Assembly (NCBI GenBank): GCA_963971285.1
Contig: OZ020251.1
Coordinates: 3,472,001 to 3,536,000, forward strand
Origin: Astropecten irregularis
Lineage: Eukaryota; Echinodermata; Asteroidea; Paxillosida; Astropectinidae
Direction: 5' to 3'
DNA: 64,000 nucleotides
Both the position numbers and the translations under genes were made by a program. Positions 1 through 9,605 of the stretch are shown one piece after another. The notes beneath the pieces are model-generated. The model was not told the DNA's origin. It ran no database searches and saw only the letters and a program-made list of their open reading frames with translations. Every line of letters starts with the position of its first letter. The first letter of the stretch is position 1.

Positions 1-41
1 GGAATTCGTCGACCGATTCCATGCAATGTGATTGGCCAACG

Positions 42-137
42 CAATACACGGGTTTACATTTCGAAAAAAGCGCATGCGTGATAGTGCCTCGTTTTGAAGT
101 CGCCATCAAAACCGCCGAAGTGTAAACCCGTGCATTG
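42..137. mobile_element. Short foldback element, family J copy 1
   Basis: Terminal inverted repeats CAATACACGGGTTTACA and TGTAAACCCGTGCATTG bound about 96 bases. The interior (GCGCATGCGTG, GTGCCTCGTTTTGAAG) is shared with the neighbouring copy at 151-252. The short hairpin form suggests a non-autonomous DNA element. Confidence 0.65.
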
Positions 138-150
138 TCTTCGACATTTT

Positions 151-252
151 AGACGGGTTTACACTTCGAAAAGTGCGCATGCGTGGAAGTGCCTCGTTTT
201 GAAGTTGCGATCAAAATCTAAGATGGCCGCCAAGGTGTAAACCCGTGTATTG
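151..252. mobile_element. Short foldback element, family J copy 2
   Basis: It has the same ends (ACGGGTTTACA / TGTAAACCCGTGTATTG) and interior as the copy at 42-137, in the same orientation 14 bases away. It also contains AAGATGGCCGCC near its right end. Confidence 0.65.
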
Positions 253-524
253 TGAATCATTTATATTGATACTTGCGCTGACGCTTTCAATTGCGTAAGA
301 TTAACGTCGGTGTCCGTGCTAGTGTATGGAATAATACAGGGAGACGACGAAAATCTCCTTAAGTTCCGATGTCTCCCTAATGTCCACTTTAAGATGCTAA
401 CGTGTCTCCATAATACCACATTTGTAATTATTTAGGTAACGCTATTTAACTAAAAGACTAACTAAGGCAATGACTATAATAAGCTTTCGTAGTTACTACT
501 TCTTCATCAGTACTAATCAATCAA
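253..524. other. No feature recognised
   Basis: AT-rich intronic sequence of the SLC23 gene. No coding or repeat signal was recognised on either strand. Confidence 0.4.
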
Positions 525-800
525 TCATTGGGAGCATGCGCCGCGGCAGCACGTTGCCGCCTCTACCTTCAAGCGGTACTCCTTCGGTCTTCTGATGGCC
601 GTCCCCCAGGCAGCCATGCGACCCATTCCCATCTCAGCAAAATCCATCTGACGCAACCACGTGTCATGTAGACGCCCTACCGGGCGAGTCCGTCCTACCA
701 GTAGGTTCTCTCAAAGAGAGAATCCGCTTGACAGGGTCACTCGCAGGGAATCTAGCCTCATGACCGTCCAGTCGCGTCATGACCCCACAGTCTACATCAG
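525..800 (-). mobile_element. LINE 3' remnant (C-terminus of reverse-transcriptase ORF)
   Basis: On the minus strand, codons from 659 down to the TGA at 525-527 read WLRQMDFAEMGMGRMAAWGT, then IRRPKEYRLKVEAAT and CCRGACSQ. This is the typical tail of a non-LTR retrotransposon polyprotein (TWL..M...MG....AW..A..P..YR..V.AAT). Upstream, in another frame, comes RLDGHEARFPASDPVKRILS, the usual GH..R...PV..IL block, so at least one frameshift separates the two. It sits in the SLC23 intron left of 985. Confidence 0.7.
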
Positions 801-984
801 AAAATGTTACAATACAAAACAAGTATTACTGAACTGTCTGTCGACACGAAATTTCGACTCATTCGGTATTGTCAGCCTACACAGAATCGTGAGTTGAATT
901 GGCGAAGAGTCCCTTGGCGCTGTGGTCAATTTGTCGACTTATTTCTTGATGGTCGTATGATTTGTATCATGGATCCGTATACAG

Positions 985-1141
985 GTGATTCTGTCGGTCC
1001 TGACAGCGTGGGCATTCTCGGCCATCCTGACGGCGTACGATGTCTTCCCTACTAACCCCGATGAGTACGGGTACCAGGCACGCACGGACATACGTACAGG
1101 GGTGCTGGAGGAATCGGCTTGGATCAGGATCCCCTATCCTG
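985..1141 (+). CDS. SLC23 exon (first in window)
   Basis: The acceptor is ...GTATACAG before 985 and the donor G|GTATAC follows 1141. It encodes 52 codons from [20 protein letters not shown] to WIRIPYP and ends in phase 1. The next exon completes a Gly codon, giving PYPGQWG, the equivalent of PYPCQWG in vertebrate SVCT proteins. Confidence 0.9.
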
Positions 1142-4100
1142 GTATACGGTTTGATTAACGATACGGTTCTCTTTTTGTCTGAGCACTGATTCAGTGTTAA
1201 TCTAAATGAATCAGAAAGGATGTTAGCCATCAGAATCGGTATTAAGTAAGGGTGCACCCAAGTAAATAGTGCCAAAATCCGTCCGCCGAGCTCATGAATA
1301 AAAGTTAAGCACTCAATATATTTTAAATAAGAGAGTTGTGACAGCTATGAAAATGAAGGATTGAAGAAATATGGCACTGGACCTCCTGCCTGGACTCTGG
1401 GCTTCCATTTGTGACCATTTTTGATGCCATTGGGTGAGAAAGTGGGTCTATTTCAGCCGCTTGGAAGAGGGATGTTTTTTTGAAAATGGCTTCTTTGACT
1501 GGAGTGATCCATACCTTGTTTTAGGGGTGTTCAGCTGAAAATGAGTATATCTCAAAAATTCAATGGTCACCCTACCATAAATTGAAACGAAAATGAAAGG
1601 TGACATGTTGGTCATCATTTTTCTGTGTAACTTGAACAGCTGTGAGAGTTCTGTATATTTTTAAATGATTTTTGAAGTTTGATGATTTATCACTGTTGTC
1701 TATGGGAGTTTATTTACTTGGGTGCAACCGTAATGCCATTAAGAGATATGTTGGGGAAAAGATTGACAACGCAAAGCACACATGTACCCCTTCCCTACTT
1801 GCACATTTGCCGCAGAAGTTGCTCATCAAACCCGAGGAAAGAAGAATCAGCCACGGTTTAGACGCTACATGAATACGACTACAAAACCTGTTATAATTAA
1901 GACATTTTCCACTGCTTAGACTGTCTGTCTAGGCGTAAAGATGCATATCAGGCGCGGTTCTACGGGGGGGCTAGGGGGGGCTGTAGCCCCCCAAAAACTT
2001 TGTCTAGCCCCCCCAAAAAAATGCAAGTGAAAACAAAAATTCTTGAAAATACTGGATTTGTTCAGTTATTAAGCGCCAATTACATAAAAAAAAACGCGTT
2101 GTGTGGGCTATAATGTGCATGTTTTTCGACCCCTTATAAAACATAGCAGAAGCGAGTGTTAGATGAACCCAAAATATTTGGTCTTCTAGCCCCCCAAAAA
2201 ATAATGGCTCTTCTAGCCCCCCAAAAAATATTTTGGCTCTAGAACCGCGCCTGATGCATATAAAGTCACATCAAATTGATTTAAGTTTTCCCTGCTGTTA
2301 ATGTTTGAAAAGAAGTAGAGAAGAGAAGATGGGGGAGTAATGTCACTTTCAGAGGGAAGAGGACAACTCCTTCAGATGAAAATTGATCAGTTTAAGGGTT
2401 GAAAACCTCCAATCTACGAGTCTTCCTGAGTTCATGAATTGGGCCTGGGTCAGTGTGGTGATTAGGGGTGTGGGGATAGCTTCACCATGCTGACCTGACT
2501 CCATGGGCTTCATTTTGCCTCTCATTTTTGCAGGTCAGTGGGGCGTGCCGAACGTTACATTGGCCGGTGTCTTCGGCATGGTTGCCGGGGTCCTGGCGTC
2601 CATCTTTGAGTCGATTGGCGATTACTACGCGGCGGCTCGCCTGGCTGGGGCGCCTTCACCTCCAGTCCATGCCATCAACCGCGGTATTGGTATCGAGGGG
2701 ATTGGCTGCATCCTGGCCGGTGCTTTCGGAATGGGTTCGGGAACCACGTCCTACGGGGAGAATATCGGAGCCTTGGGAATTACAAAGGTAAACCTCGACG
2801 ATTCTTTGATGTGTATTTTTAGATGTGTGGTTCTGAAAAGAACCGGTGAGAAAATTCTCGACGTTCCGGCCAGTGTAATCAGGCCGTCCTCAGGAGAGTG
2901 AGTACTTGGACGGCTAGAGTGGACGACAAGACCTGCACACTGGCCGGAACGTCGAGGCTTTCCTCACCGGTTCTTTTCAGATCCACACATCTATGAAAGA
3001 AATTACACTTGTGTCTCCGCAAACTTAGTCTTTTACGTGACTTCCACCATGCAAAGCTTCAAATCCTACCCACTTATATTTTTGTTGCCATATACCCAAT
3101 GACCATGGAATGAACTTAGTCATGTTTGCAAGCAGATATCAAGAATGCTATGGACAAGTTAAAGAACAATCTTTAGCCCTTATGTTAGACAATGGTTAGG
3201 CGGCCATTGCGGTATCTTCACGGCGTGTTTAATGAGCATTTTAGGAACATGGTCCTAGGGGTCGATTTTAGAAAGCCCTACGATCGATCATAATCCGTGT
3301 TACGAAGTATAACACATCGTATATCCCACGTAGGTTAATGCATCATAAGTCATACGATTGGTTTTTAGTTACGACGAGTTTGTTGAAATCGACATCAGGA
3401 TATCTGATTTGAGACAATGTTTGGTAAATTCCATTCTTTTCGTTTCGTTGGTATAGGTCGGCAGTCGACGTGTCATTCAGTATGGTGGAGCGTTGATGAT
3501 CTTCCTGGGCCTGTTTGCCAAATTTGGCACCCTCTTTGTAACGATTCCAGACCCCATTATCGGCGGCATGTTCTGCATCATGTTCGGTAAACTCAGTGGT
3601 GTCAAAAGGAGCAGTTTGTTTGTTATATGTTTCAGGATGACAACAGAATTGTTATGAAATGGATGCTAAATAATGATTGTAAAGGTTGTATCTTTACTGA
3701 TGTGGGTTTATGCATCATATTTTGCTCACGCTATACCTTCTATCAGTGCCTCAAATCATACGTACAACTTAGCAAATGGACACAATAAGGCCTGGATTTT
3801 TACTTGTTAAGCCTTCATATGCACATTGGAAGTTAAGCCACTTTTCTATTAATTTTATGGGACCTACTTTGTCCTAATGTTGGAACTTTTATGACTTTGT
3901 GGCCTCACTGGCCATATTTTTGTTTTTATGTTCTATCACGGAAGATGCTCCTACGGCATATCTGCTTTAGCTATACTCAAGATCGTCCCGTGGGTCGCAT
4001 CACACATTTTCTATTCGTTTGCATCAATGTGAGGCGACAATCCCTAAATGAGGATACAATAAGGAACTCTTCCAACTAATTTCCGGGCAGGGCCAAACCA

Positions 4101-6532
4101 TGACTCGCTCTCCCTTACCTATGACTTGTCTAAGTTTAAACTTATTAAAAACACCCATCTTTCATCCTCCTACCCATGCTATCAGTTCTTTTCTTCAATA
4201 CACCTTTTAGCCCTCACCTTGAGTGACCTTTCGGGGCATGTGTTGGGCTACGTCGATTAAAAAACTATCTAGTATTCATGCATTCACATCTTTTGCCTTG
4301 TACTCCAACTCAGGTATGGTTACTGCGGTTGGGATCTCCAACCTCCAGTTTGTCAACATGAACTGCTCCCGGAATCTCTTCGTGATCGGCTTCTCTCTCA
4401 TCATGGGCTTCATCATCCCATCATGGGTCCGCGACAATGAGAGTTTCATCTCCACGGGTAGGCATACGGAAGGAGACAAACATATTTCAAGACATTTGAT
4501 ACTCAGTCTCGACAGAAGAAGTTGAAGTGACCTCCTCCATAACCTGACAGACAGTCAGATGATGCACATGACTTGTCTCAGTCTTGATGTTTCAGGAGGT
4601 GTATACAGAAAGGGACAAACAAGTCGACCACTTATAAGACCCAGTCTCAACAGAAGAAGTTGAATTGACGTCCGCAATGAATTGACAAACTGTCAGATGA
4701 TGCAGAATACTAATTATCTAAGTCTTGATGTTTAAGAAGGTGTATACAGAAGGAGACAAACAGATTCCAACACCTATATGAGACTCGGTCTAGAAAGAAC
4801 AAGTTGATTTGACATCCTTCATGAACTGACCCACTGTCAGGTGACGCAGATGACTTGTCTAAGTCTTGATGTTTCAGGAGGTACATACAGTAGGAGACAA
4901 ATGACTTGACAGCCCTTATGTGACTCAGTCTCGACAGAAGAAGTTGAATTGACTTCCAGGAACTGAAAAACTGTCAGATGATGCAGGTTACTTGTCAAGG
5001 AGACAAACAGATTCCAAGACCTATGAGACTCAGTCTAGAAAGAACAAGTTGGTATGACCTCCATCATGAACTGACAAACTCTCCAACGATGCAGATGACA
5101 TGTCTAAGTCTTGATATTTCTAGGTGTGACGGAGCTTGACCAGATCTTCATCGTACTCCTGGAGACCAACATGTTTGTGGGTGGGGTCATCGGCTTCTTC
5201 CTGGATAACGCTCTACCAGGTACTGTGGCGTCTTACATCCTTCCAAGTTCCAACTTCTTCCCCACGGTCCTTTCTCATCTACGCTGCTCTGTCCTGATTC
5301 AAATGCTTTCAAATCCTCACCTCAATATAATCTTCTATGTCCCCTATTACACATCAATTCTGCTACATTTTGACATTTCTATTTTTGGTATTGAATCCTC
5401 TCTATTTTTTTGGACCTGAAGTGAAAAGAACACGTTCAAATTGCCTGTATTTTCATATTCATTATTATTGGTAGACAATAGACACACACAAATCAGGTTA
5501 TCTGAGCTTGCCTTGACACAAGTTTGGCAAAGTTGTTTCGTTATAATGGCTCCACGAACAACTTCAGGACCTGTGGAATGATCGCAATCTTGGTGCAGAA
5601 CTAAGATTGTCAAGATGCTAGTAGCATGGAGTGTTCTCCTCTATGGCCTCGAGGGTTGGACTTTGACTAAAGCAGAATGAGAACCGGGTGCTTGCTGCTG
5701 AATTGTGGCTATGTAGAAGACTGCTAAATGTCAGTTGGAAGGCGAAAAGAACAAACAGAAGCAACCTTGAGCAACTTGGTGAAGAGACAGTTGTTTGGAA
5801 AGTTAGCAAAATAAAAGTTAGACTTAACTTAGCCACATCATCAGAATGAGTTGCAGTGCACCAACTCTCCAGATCACAGACGGAAAAGTTTAAGAGAAGA
5901 GGAAGAGAGGATGTCATAACATCAAAGAGTGGACAGGAATGAGCTAAGTCCAGGCCAAGCGTCTAGCTCAAAACAGAGCCGCTTGGAAGAAACAGTGGAT
6001 TGATAACATCAAAGAGTGGAAAGGAATGAGCTTAGTCCAAGCCAAGCGTCTAGCTCAGAACAGAGCCGCTTGGAAGAAACAGTGGATTGATAAACATCTA
6101 AGAGTATTAAAACAGAAATGAGCTTAGTGCAAGCCTAGCGTCTAGCTCAAAACAGAGCTGCTTGGAAGAAGGAGATAAGGAGATGCGTCCAGATGGTAGC
6201 CAATCGTAAGTAATGACGGGGGCCGAAGAAGAAGAAAGAAATACAATTCCTAAATCGATGTTGTTCAACCAACAGGTTCTGAAGAGGACCGCGGCATCGC
6301 TCAGTGGCGGAAGACATCCTCCGATAATCATAATCCAGCCGTTGCCGAGGAGCTGATGCGTTGCTATGACTTCCCAATCGGGATGGGCTGGATCAGACGC
6401 ATCAAGTGCCTACGTTATTTGCCGATGTGCCCCACGTTCCATGGATGGGGCTGCCGCTCATGTGGTCGCTGCAGTCGCTGCGGACAGAGCGACAACAACA
6501 ATCACGAAAGTAAGTCTGTTTCTTCTTCGTAA
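985..6532 (+). CDS. SLC23-family nucleobase/ascorbate (SVCT-like) transporter, 3' part, six exons
   Basis: Exons 985-1141, 2534-2787, 3457-3586, 4314-4457, 5124-5219 and 6276-6532 join in one frame. Intron phases are 1, 0, 1, 1, 1 and every junction is GT/AG. The product matches, from memory, the C-terminal half of vertebrate SVCT1/2, which are Na+-dependent ascorbate transporters of the plasma membrane (NAT/UraA fold). Visible landmarks in order are [30 protein letters not shown], the NAT signature [10 protein letters not shown] (fits [QEP]NxGxxxxT[RKG]), [36 protein letters not shown] and the cytoplasmic tail YDFPIGMG. Hydrophobic membrane segments alternate as expected. The start codon and roughly the first 270 residues lie left of the window. 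Ascorbate versus nucleobase as substrate cannot be decided from this part alone. Family assignment is very secure; the subtype is not. Confidence 0.95.
1142..1948. other. SLC23 intron, left part
   Basis: Mostly unremarkable. A fragment near 1250-1275 (AAGGGTGCACCCAAGTAAAT) resembles the end of the family G element at 10909-11393. Open frames at 1672-1872 have no coding character. Confidence 0.4.
1949..2253. mobile_element. hAT-type MITE copy 1, perfect 8-bp target duplication
   Basis: It starts CAGGCGCGGTTCTA and ends TAGAACCGCGCCTG, a perfect inverted repeat. It is flanked on both sides by ATGCATAT (1941-1948 and 2254-2261), an 8-bp target site duplication. CAGG/CCTG termini with 8-bp duplications are the mark of hAT transposons. 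The interior is non-coding with runs of G and C (GGGGGGCTA, TAGCCCCCC) that can pair internally. It is 305 bases long. Confidence 0.9.
2534..2787 (+). CDS. SLC23 exon with NAT signature
   Basis: The acceptor TTTTTGCAG ends at 2533 and the donor AAG|GTAAAC follows 2787. It encodes [15 protein letters not shown], then [16 protein letters not shown], then HAINRG, then the signature [10 protein letters not shown] (2758-2787). It starts in phase 1 and ends in phase 0. The open frame continues upstream to an ATG at 2503, but that stretch is the intron's pyrimidine tract and not coding. Confidence 0.96.
2824..2990. repeat. Long inverted repeat (hairpin), family K
   Basis: Two arms of about 57 bases (TAGATGTGTGGTTCTGAAAA... 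and its near-exact complement ending ...CACACATCTA) flank a ~55-base loop just after the NAT-signature exon. The arm contains GGCCGGAACGTCGAG and GGTTCTTTTCAGATCCACACA. The locus at 43726-43792 carries a related GGCCGAAAC...GGCTCTTTTCAGAGCCACACA block. It is probably a foldback of a mobile-element end. Confidence 0.7.
3257..3405. mobile_element. Family E foldback element copy
   Basis: Ends AGGGGTCGATTT and AAATCGACATC bound a sequence containing CCCTACGATCGATC, GTTACGAAG and CACATCGTA. It belongs to the GGGGTCGATTTCAC family, best seen at 18910-19041. Confidence 0.65.
3457..3586 (+). CDS. SLC23 exon
   Basis: The acceptor GGTATAG ends at 3456 and the donor G|GTAAAC follows. It encodes [18 protein letters not shown], then LPDP-like [15 protein letters not shown]. 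This is 43 codons plus one base (phase 1). The residues match the VGSRRVVQYG...PDPILGGMFC block of vertebrate SVCTs. Confidence 0.95.
3590..4310. other. SLC23 intron without recognised feature
   Basis: AT-rich with no recognisable exon or repeat. A 62-codon open frame at 3891-4079 lacks coding character. Confidence 0.4.
4314..4457 (+). CDS. SLC23 exon
   Basis: The acceptor CAACTCAG ends at 4313 and the donor ACGG|GTAGGC follows 4457. It encodes [20 protein letters not shown], then a membrane segment [15 protein letters not shown], then a short loop ending FISTG. It is phase 1 at both ends. It corresponds to [20 protein letters not shown] in vertebrate SVCTs. Confidence 0.95.
4458..5123. repeat. 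SLC23 intron built of five ~120-140-base tandem units
   Basis: Units begin near 4458, 4599, 4739, 4880 and 5000. Each contains a GGAGACAAAC stretch, a CTCAGTCT(C/A)GA block, AAGAA(G/C)AAGTTG, ATGAACTGAC-like and GATGCAGATGAC stretches. Most close with TAAGTCTTGATGTTTCAG. The whole interval is one intron, from the donor of the exon ending at 4457 to the acceptor of the exon starting at 5124. Confidence 0.85.
5124..5219 (+). CDS. SLC23 exon
   Basis: The acceptor GATATTTCTAG ends at 5123 and the donor CCAG|GTACTG follows 5219. It encodes [20 protein letters not shown], then [12 protein letters not shown], matching the penultimate conserved block (EVDQI...LLTTEMFVGG...ILDNTVPG). It is phase 1 at both ends. 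The acceptor closes a five-unit tandem repeat (4458-5123). Confidence 0.94.
5610..6243 (+). mobile_element. LINE 3' remnant inside SLC23 intron, with triplicated C-terminal segment
   Basis: Translated pieces read [17 protein letters not shown] and then (frame-shifted) [20 protein letters not shown]. Later comes [20 protein letters not shown] and AAWKKQWID. These are the LLYGSEAWTL / W..RLL..SW / NI.EW.G.S...A..LA..R..W motifs found at the end of many LINE reverse-transcriptase ORFs. Stops and frameshifts show it is dead. The final ~87-base segment occurs three times head to tail (5918-6004, 6005-6092, 6093-6172). A GAAGAAGAAG-type 3' tail ends near 6243. The clade is not determined. Confidence 0.8.
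6276..6532 (+). CDS. SLC23 terminal exon
   Basis: The acceptor CCAACAG ends at 6275. It encodes [12 protein letters not shown], a variable stretch, [20 protein letters not shown], a Cys-rich segment ([19 protein letters not shown]) and a Ser-rich end closing at TAA 6530-6532. YDFPIGMG and the SEEDRG...QW start match the vertebrate C-terminus. The Cys cluster is not something I recall from SVCT tails. A strong donor-like site, GAAA|GTAAGT at 6510, lies just before the stop, so a spliced alternative C-terminus is possible. Confidence 0.9.
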
Positions 6533-6606
6533 GGGTAGGCCTACAAGTGGTCAAAATCGCAAAGCACTAAGATTGATCTCAAGATGCGAATCCATCCTAA
6601 TTGATT

Positions 6607-6612
6607 ATTAAA
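6607..6612 (+). promoter_or_regulatory. candidate poly(A) signal ATTAAA for the SLC23 gene
   Basis: An ATTAAA hexamer lies 75 bases after the stop codon. No AATAAA is nearer. Position is the only support. Confidence 0.3.
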
Positions 6613-7457
6613 GCGTAACTTCACAATACAAATCGTTATGTTGATAATTGGCATCTTATCTTAAGATTAATCTTAGCAATTTTGTGAAATCAACCCACGG
6701 TCATTCAGCACGGTAGCTGCTTAGAGTGCTTACACCCCACTCCCGATCGAGTTTCTGCGTTTAGTAGGCCTGCACTTTAAGATGTATAAGCTTCAGTAGT
6801 CAAGTCACAGTCCTTGTTATTGCAGTGGTTTACACCTTAAACCCATGTCACACGAGGTAATTTACTGGCAATTGGTTCCAGGTGAGCTTCGAGAAGAAAA
6901 TAGCATCCATTATAAAATGTATCTCAGTTTTCCTTTATAGAATGTACTGTTATAAAGCTGGTTGCTTCCGAGTTGGTCTCTACAAACCACCGCACTGCAT
7001 GAACTGGTCCCAATATGGAGGTTCCCCTAATTACTGCATACTTAGTATGGTTGTAATTCTATAGTGTTCTGGGTTGGTGCCAAATATCTAGGCTAACAAA
7101 GTGAGCAAGAATTGTTTAGTAATGCAAATTGCTTGTACACATGCACATAACTGCCTCTTTAAGCTCTGATTCTAGCAACTGGCTTATATTTAGCAGAACC
7201 ATACATGAACACGGGTCCTGATCCTGATACCAAGTTCCTCATATACATTAAATTATTATACTTTACATGAAGTTCTTTTTATTGTTGCATGCAGCCTACA
7301 TTGCCGTTGCTTCGGAAGTTAAAGTTTGACCAAAAGGCAAGTAGTTCGTATACAAATACAAAATACATGTTTAAATACAAGATGATCCATGCCAATCAAG
7401 TGGTATTTGTTCAAAATCTAAATTACTATTCATTCAAGCTTCAATGAACTTTGCACA
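6613..7457. other. Region downstream of SLC23 without recognised feature
   Basis: No exon, RNA or clear repeat is recognised. A TTTGTGAAATC/ATTAAT tract near 6600-6700 and open frames at 6882-7064 show no coding character. Confidence 0.35.
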
Positions 7458-7540
7458 GGAGTCGATTTCACCAAACCCTTCGTAACTTACTATCAATCGT
7501 AGGACTTATGATAAATTGCAGCCCTATATTTAAGGACATC
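7458..7540. mobile_element. Family E partial copy
   Basis: GTCGATTTCACCAAACCCTTCGTAACTTACTATCAATCGTA-type end followed by TGCAGCCCTA. Only one end is present. Confidence 0.5.
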
Positions 7541-7723
7541 CATGCCCTGCGAGGAAGGTTACAGCCTGGGAGGGTCGTCTTTCTTTGACGATTCCTAGAG
7601 CTTTATATATACATTTACTAGCTCAGTTCAGAACACTGTCATGATAATCAAGTCACCTTTGGTTCGGATACTATCCAATTTCATTAGCCTTTCCCAGCGC
7701 ACAGTATTATTCTCAATTCATTC

Positions 7724-8059
7724 CAGGCGCGGTTCTACGGGGGGGGGGGGGCTAGGGGGGCTGTAGCCCCCCCAAAAGGTGTCTAGCCCCCCCCCCCCCC
7801 TCAAAAAAATGCAAGTGAACAAAAATGTTCTTGCAAATAATGGATTTTTTCAGTTAATTAGCGCCAATTACATAAAAAAACGCGTTGTGTGGCCTATAAT
7901 GTGCATGTTTTTCGACCCCTAATAAGACATAGCAGAAGCGAGTGTTAGAAGAACCCAAAATATTGGGTCTTCTAGCCCCCCCCCCCCAAAAAAAAAAAAA
8001 AAAAAAAAAAATAATGGCTCTTCTAGCCCCCCAAAATTTTGGCTCTAGAACCGCGCCTG
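7724..8059. mobile_element. hAT-type MITE copy 2, perfect 8-bp target duplication
   Basis: It shares ends and interior with the copy at 1949 and is flanked by ATTCATTC at 7716-7723 and 8060-8067. It differs mainly in homopolymer length: a G10 run, C runs and a long A tract near 8000. The 336-base element lies between the two genes. Confidence 0.9.
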
Positions 8060-8067
8060 ATTCATTC

Positions 8068-8875
8068 ACGAACTTGAATCTGGTGATCGTAAAATCAGCC
8101 CAAGGTTTTGCCAAAACAAATAAGATTGTTTTTGTTATCATTCTCTCCCCAGGCTTCGAGGCACACTAAGACAAGGACATTATGTGTATGAGAGGCGTCT
8201 ACAATTAGCCTATTATAGTCATAGAATAGAATAGTTTCTGTCTGCAATTAGCAAGCTGAATAGTAGTTAATTTTTGGTTTAAGCATTACCTTTATTACAC
8301 TTAGTCTTAGTTTGGAATTTTCATTCAACAATACTATCCTATAATAAATCTTTGGTCCTCATACCGAAACTAAATCATCGCGACTTTTCACTAATTCGTT
8401 AATAATCATTACCTCAATGTGAAGTTTACGAATAAGGTGCAGCTTTCCAGCATAAATGATAATTATCGTGGACCAATTGTAACCCATTTACAATCGATGT
8501 TGATGATGAATTACACGCACAACATGAAACCTCCAGGTATGAACTGTATAAGAACTTTGTAAAGTGATGCCATTTGCCATCAGAAAAGTTAAACAGCGCC
8601 CTCTCGCGTCAGAAACTTTTGTTTCGAAGATAACGGCACGCATGATGTAAACTAAGCGAACTAAACTTGCATGTTGCATCATCCGAAGAAAAAAAACAAT
8701 GACGTCATGACGCCTGATGCAGTCCCTTTTTTCTACATACTTTCGATTTACCTTCTTGAATGAAAATTCCAAACTAAGACTAAGTGTAATAGAGGTGATG
8801 CTGAAACCATAAATTAACTACCATTCAGCTTGCTATGATTAAACTTGTTTTCCCTCGTAAGGTAAATCCCCTTCT
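8068..8875. other. Intergenic, no recognised feature
   Basis: AT-rich. A 94-codon minus-strand open frame (8488-8772) matches nothing I recognise and lacks coding bias. ACACTTAGTCTTAGTTTGGAATTTTCATT near 8298 recurs inverted near 8755, so the interval may be bounded by an inverted repeat of about 25-30 bases. Confidence 0.35.
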
Positions 8876-9247
8876 TTGAATGTAATATCATACTTTGGTT
8901 TTTGTCAAAGAAATACAGATTCATGGGTAAACATAACAAGGAAAATACAGAAACAGTCATCTGTGTAAATTTCAGTCCCATACGGTGCCCACTTTTTGAG
9001 AAAACAGTGAAAACGGCCACAGTATTTTTCAAGTCTTTTCTCTTTTATTTTTTATCTTCAAAAAATCAAAAATAAATTTGGTCACTGTATTTTTAAACTG
9101 TTTTTCAAGGTAAATACAGCATTTCAGTCAGACAAAATAATGTTAATGATATGTTTGTACCATCACCATCTTGATACCCTGTAAGTAAATATGTGAAGAT
9201 TTCTATTTCGGTACCGGTATGCTACCAAAGTATGATACAGCCTTTAA
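8876..9247. mobile_element. MITE family A copy (diverged ends)
   Basis: Full-length but diverged: left end TTTGAATGTAATATCATACT, right end CCAAAGTATGATACAGCCTTTAA. See the copy at 19512 for the family description. Confidence 0.8.
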
Positions 9248-9254
9248 CCCTTGC

Positions 9255-9605
9255 ACTTAACATTCACCACTCACCACCCAGTATTCACTACTTATAACTC
9301 ACCACTCACTACTCACCATTCACATCTCACATCTTACATCTCACCAGTAACCAACCACCACTCACTACTCACCGCTCATAACTGACCACCCATCATTCAC
9401 AACTCACCATTCATCACTCACATCTCACATCTCACCACTAACCACACCACTCACTACTCGCCACTCACTACTCATAACTAATTACTCATTACTCACAACT
9501 CGCCATTCACCACTCACATCTCCCCACTGCACTAACCATCTACCACTCGCTACTCATTACTCACTCACCACTCAACATCTCACATTCTCACATCTGACCT
9601 CTCCA
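9255..9605. repeat. Pyrimidine-rich minisatellite (CCACTCAC-type)
   Basis: Irregular short units CACTCACTA, CTCACCA, ATTCAC and ACATCTCAC recur over about 350 bases. The units vary from about 7 to 10 bases. The array resembles the one at 31996-32400 in the ETS gene. Confidence 0.85.

Noticed and set aside
1-20. EcoRI and SalI sites side by side at the very start (GAATTCGTCGAC)
   Set aside because: As cloning-vector contamination: only 13 bases match a polylinker-like pattern, and the sequence continues without a vector match that I recognise. It is noted only as a possible clone or contig edge.
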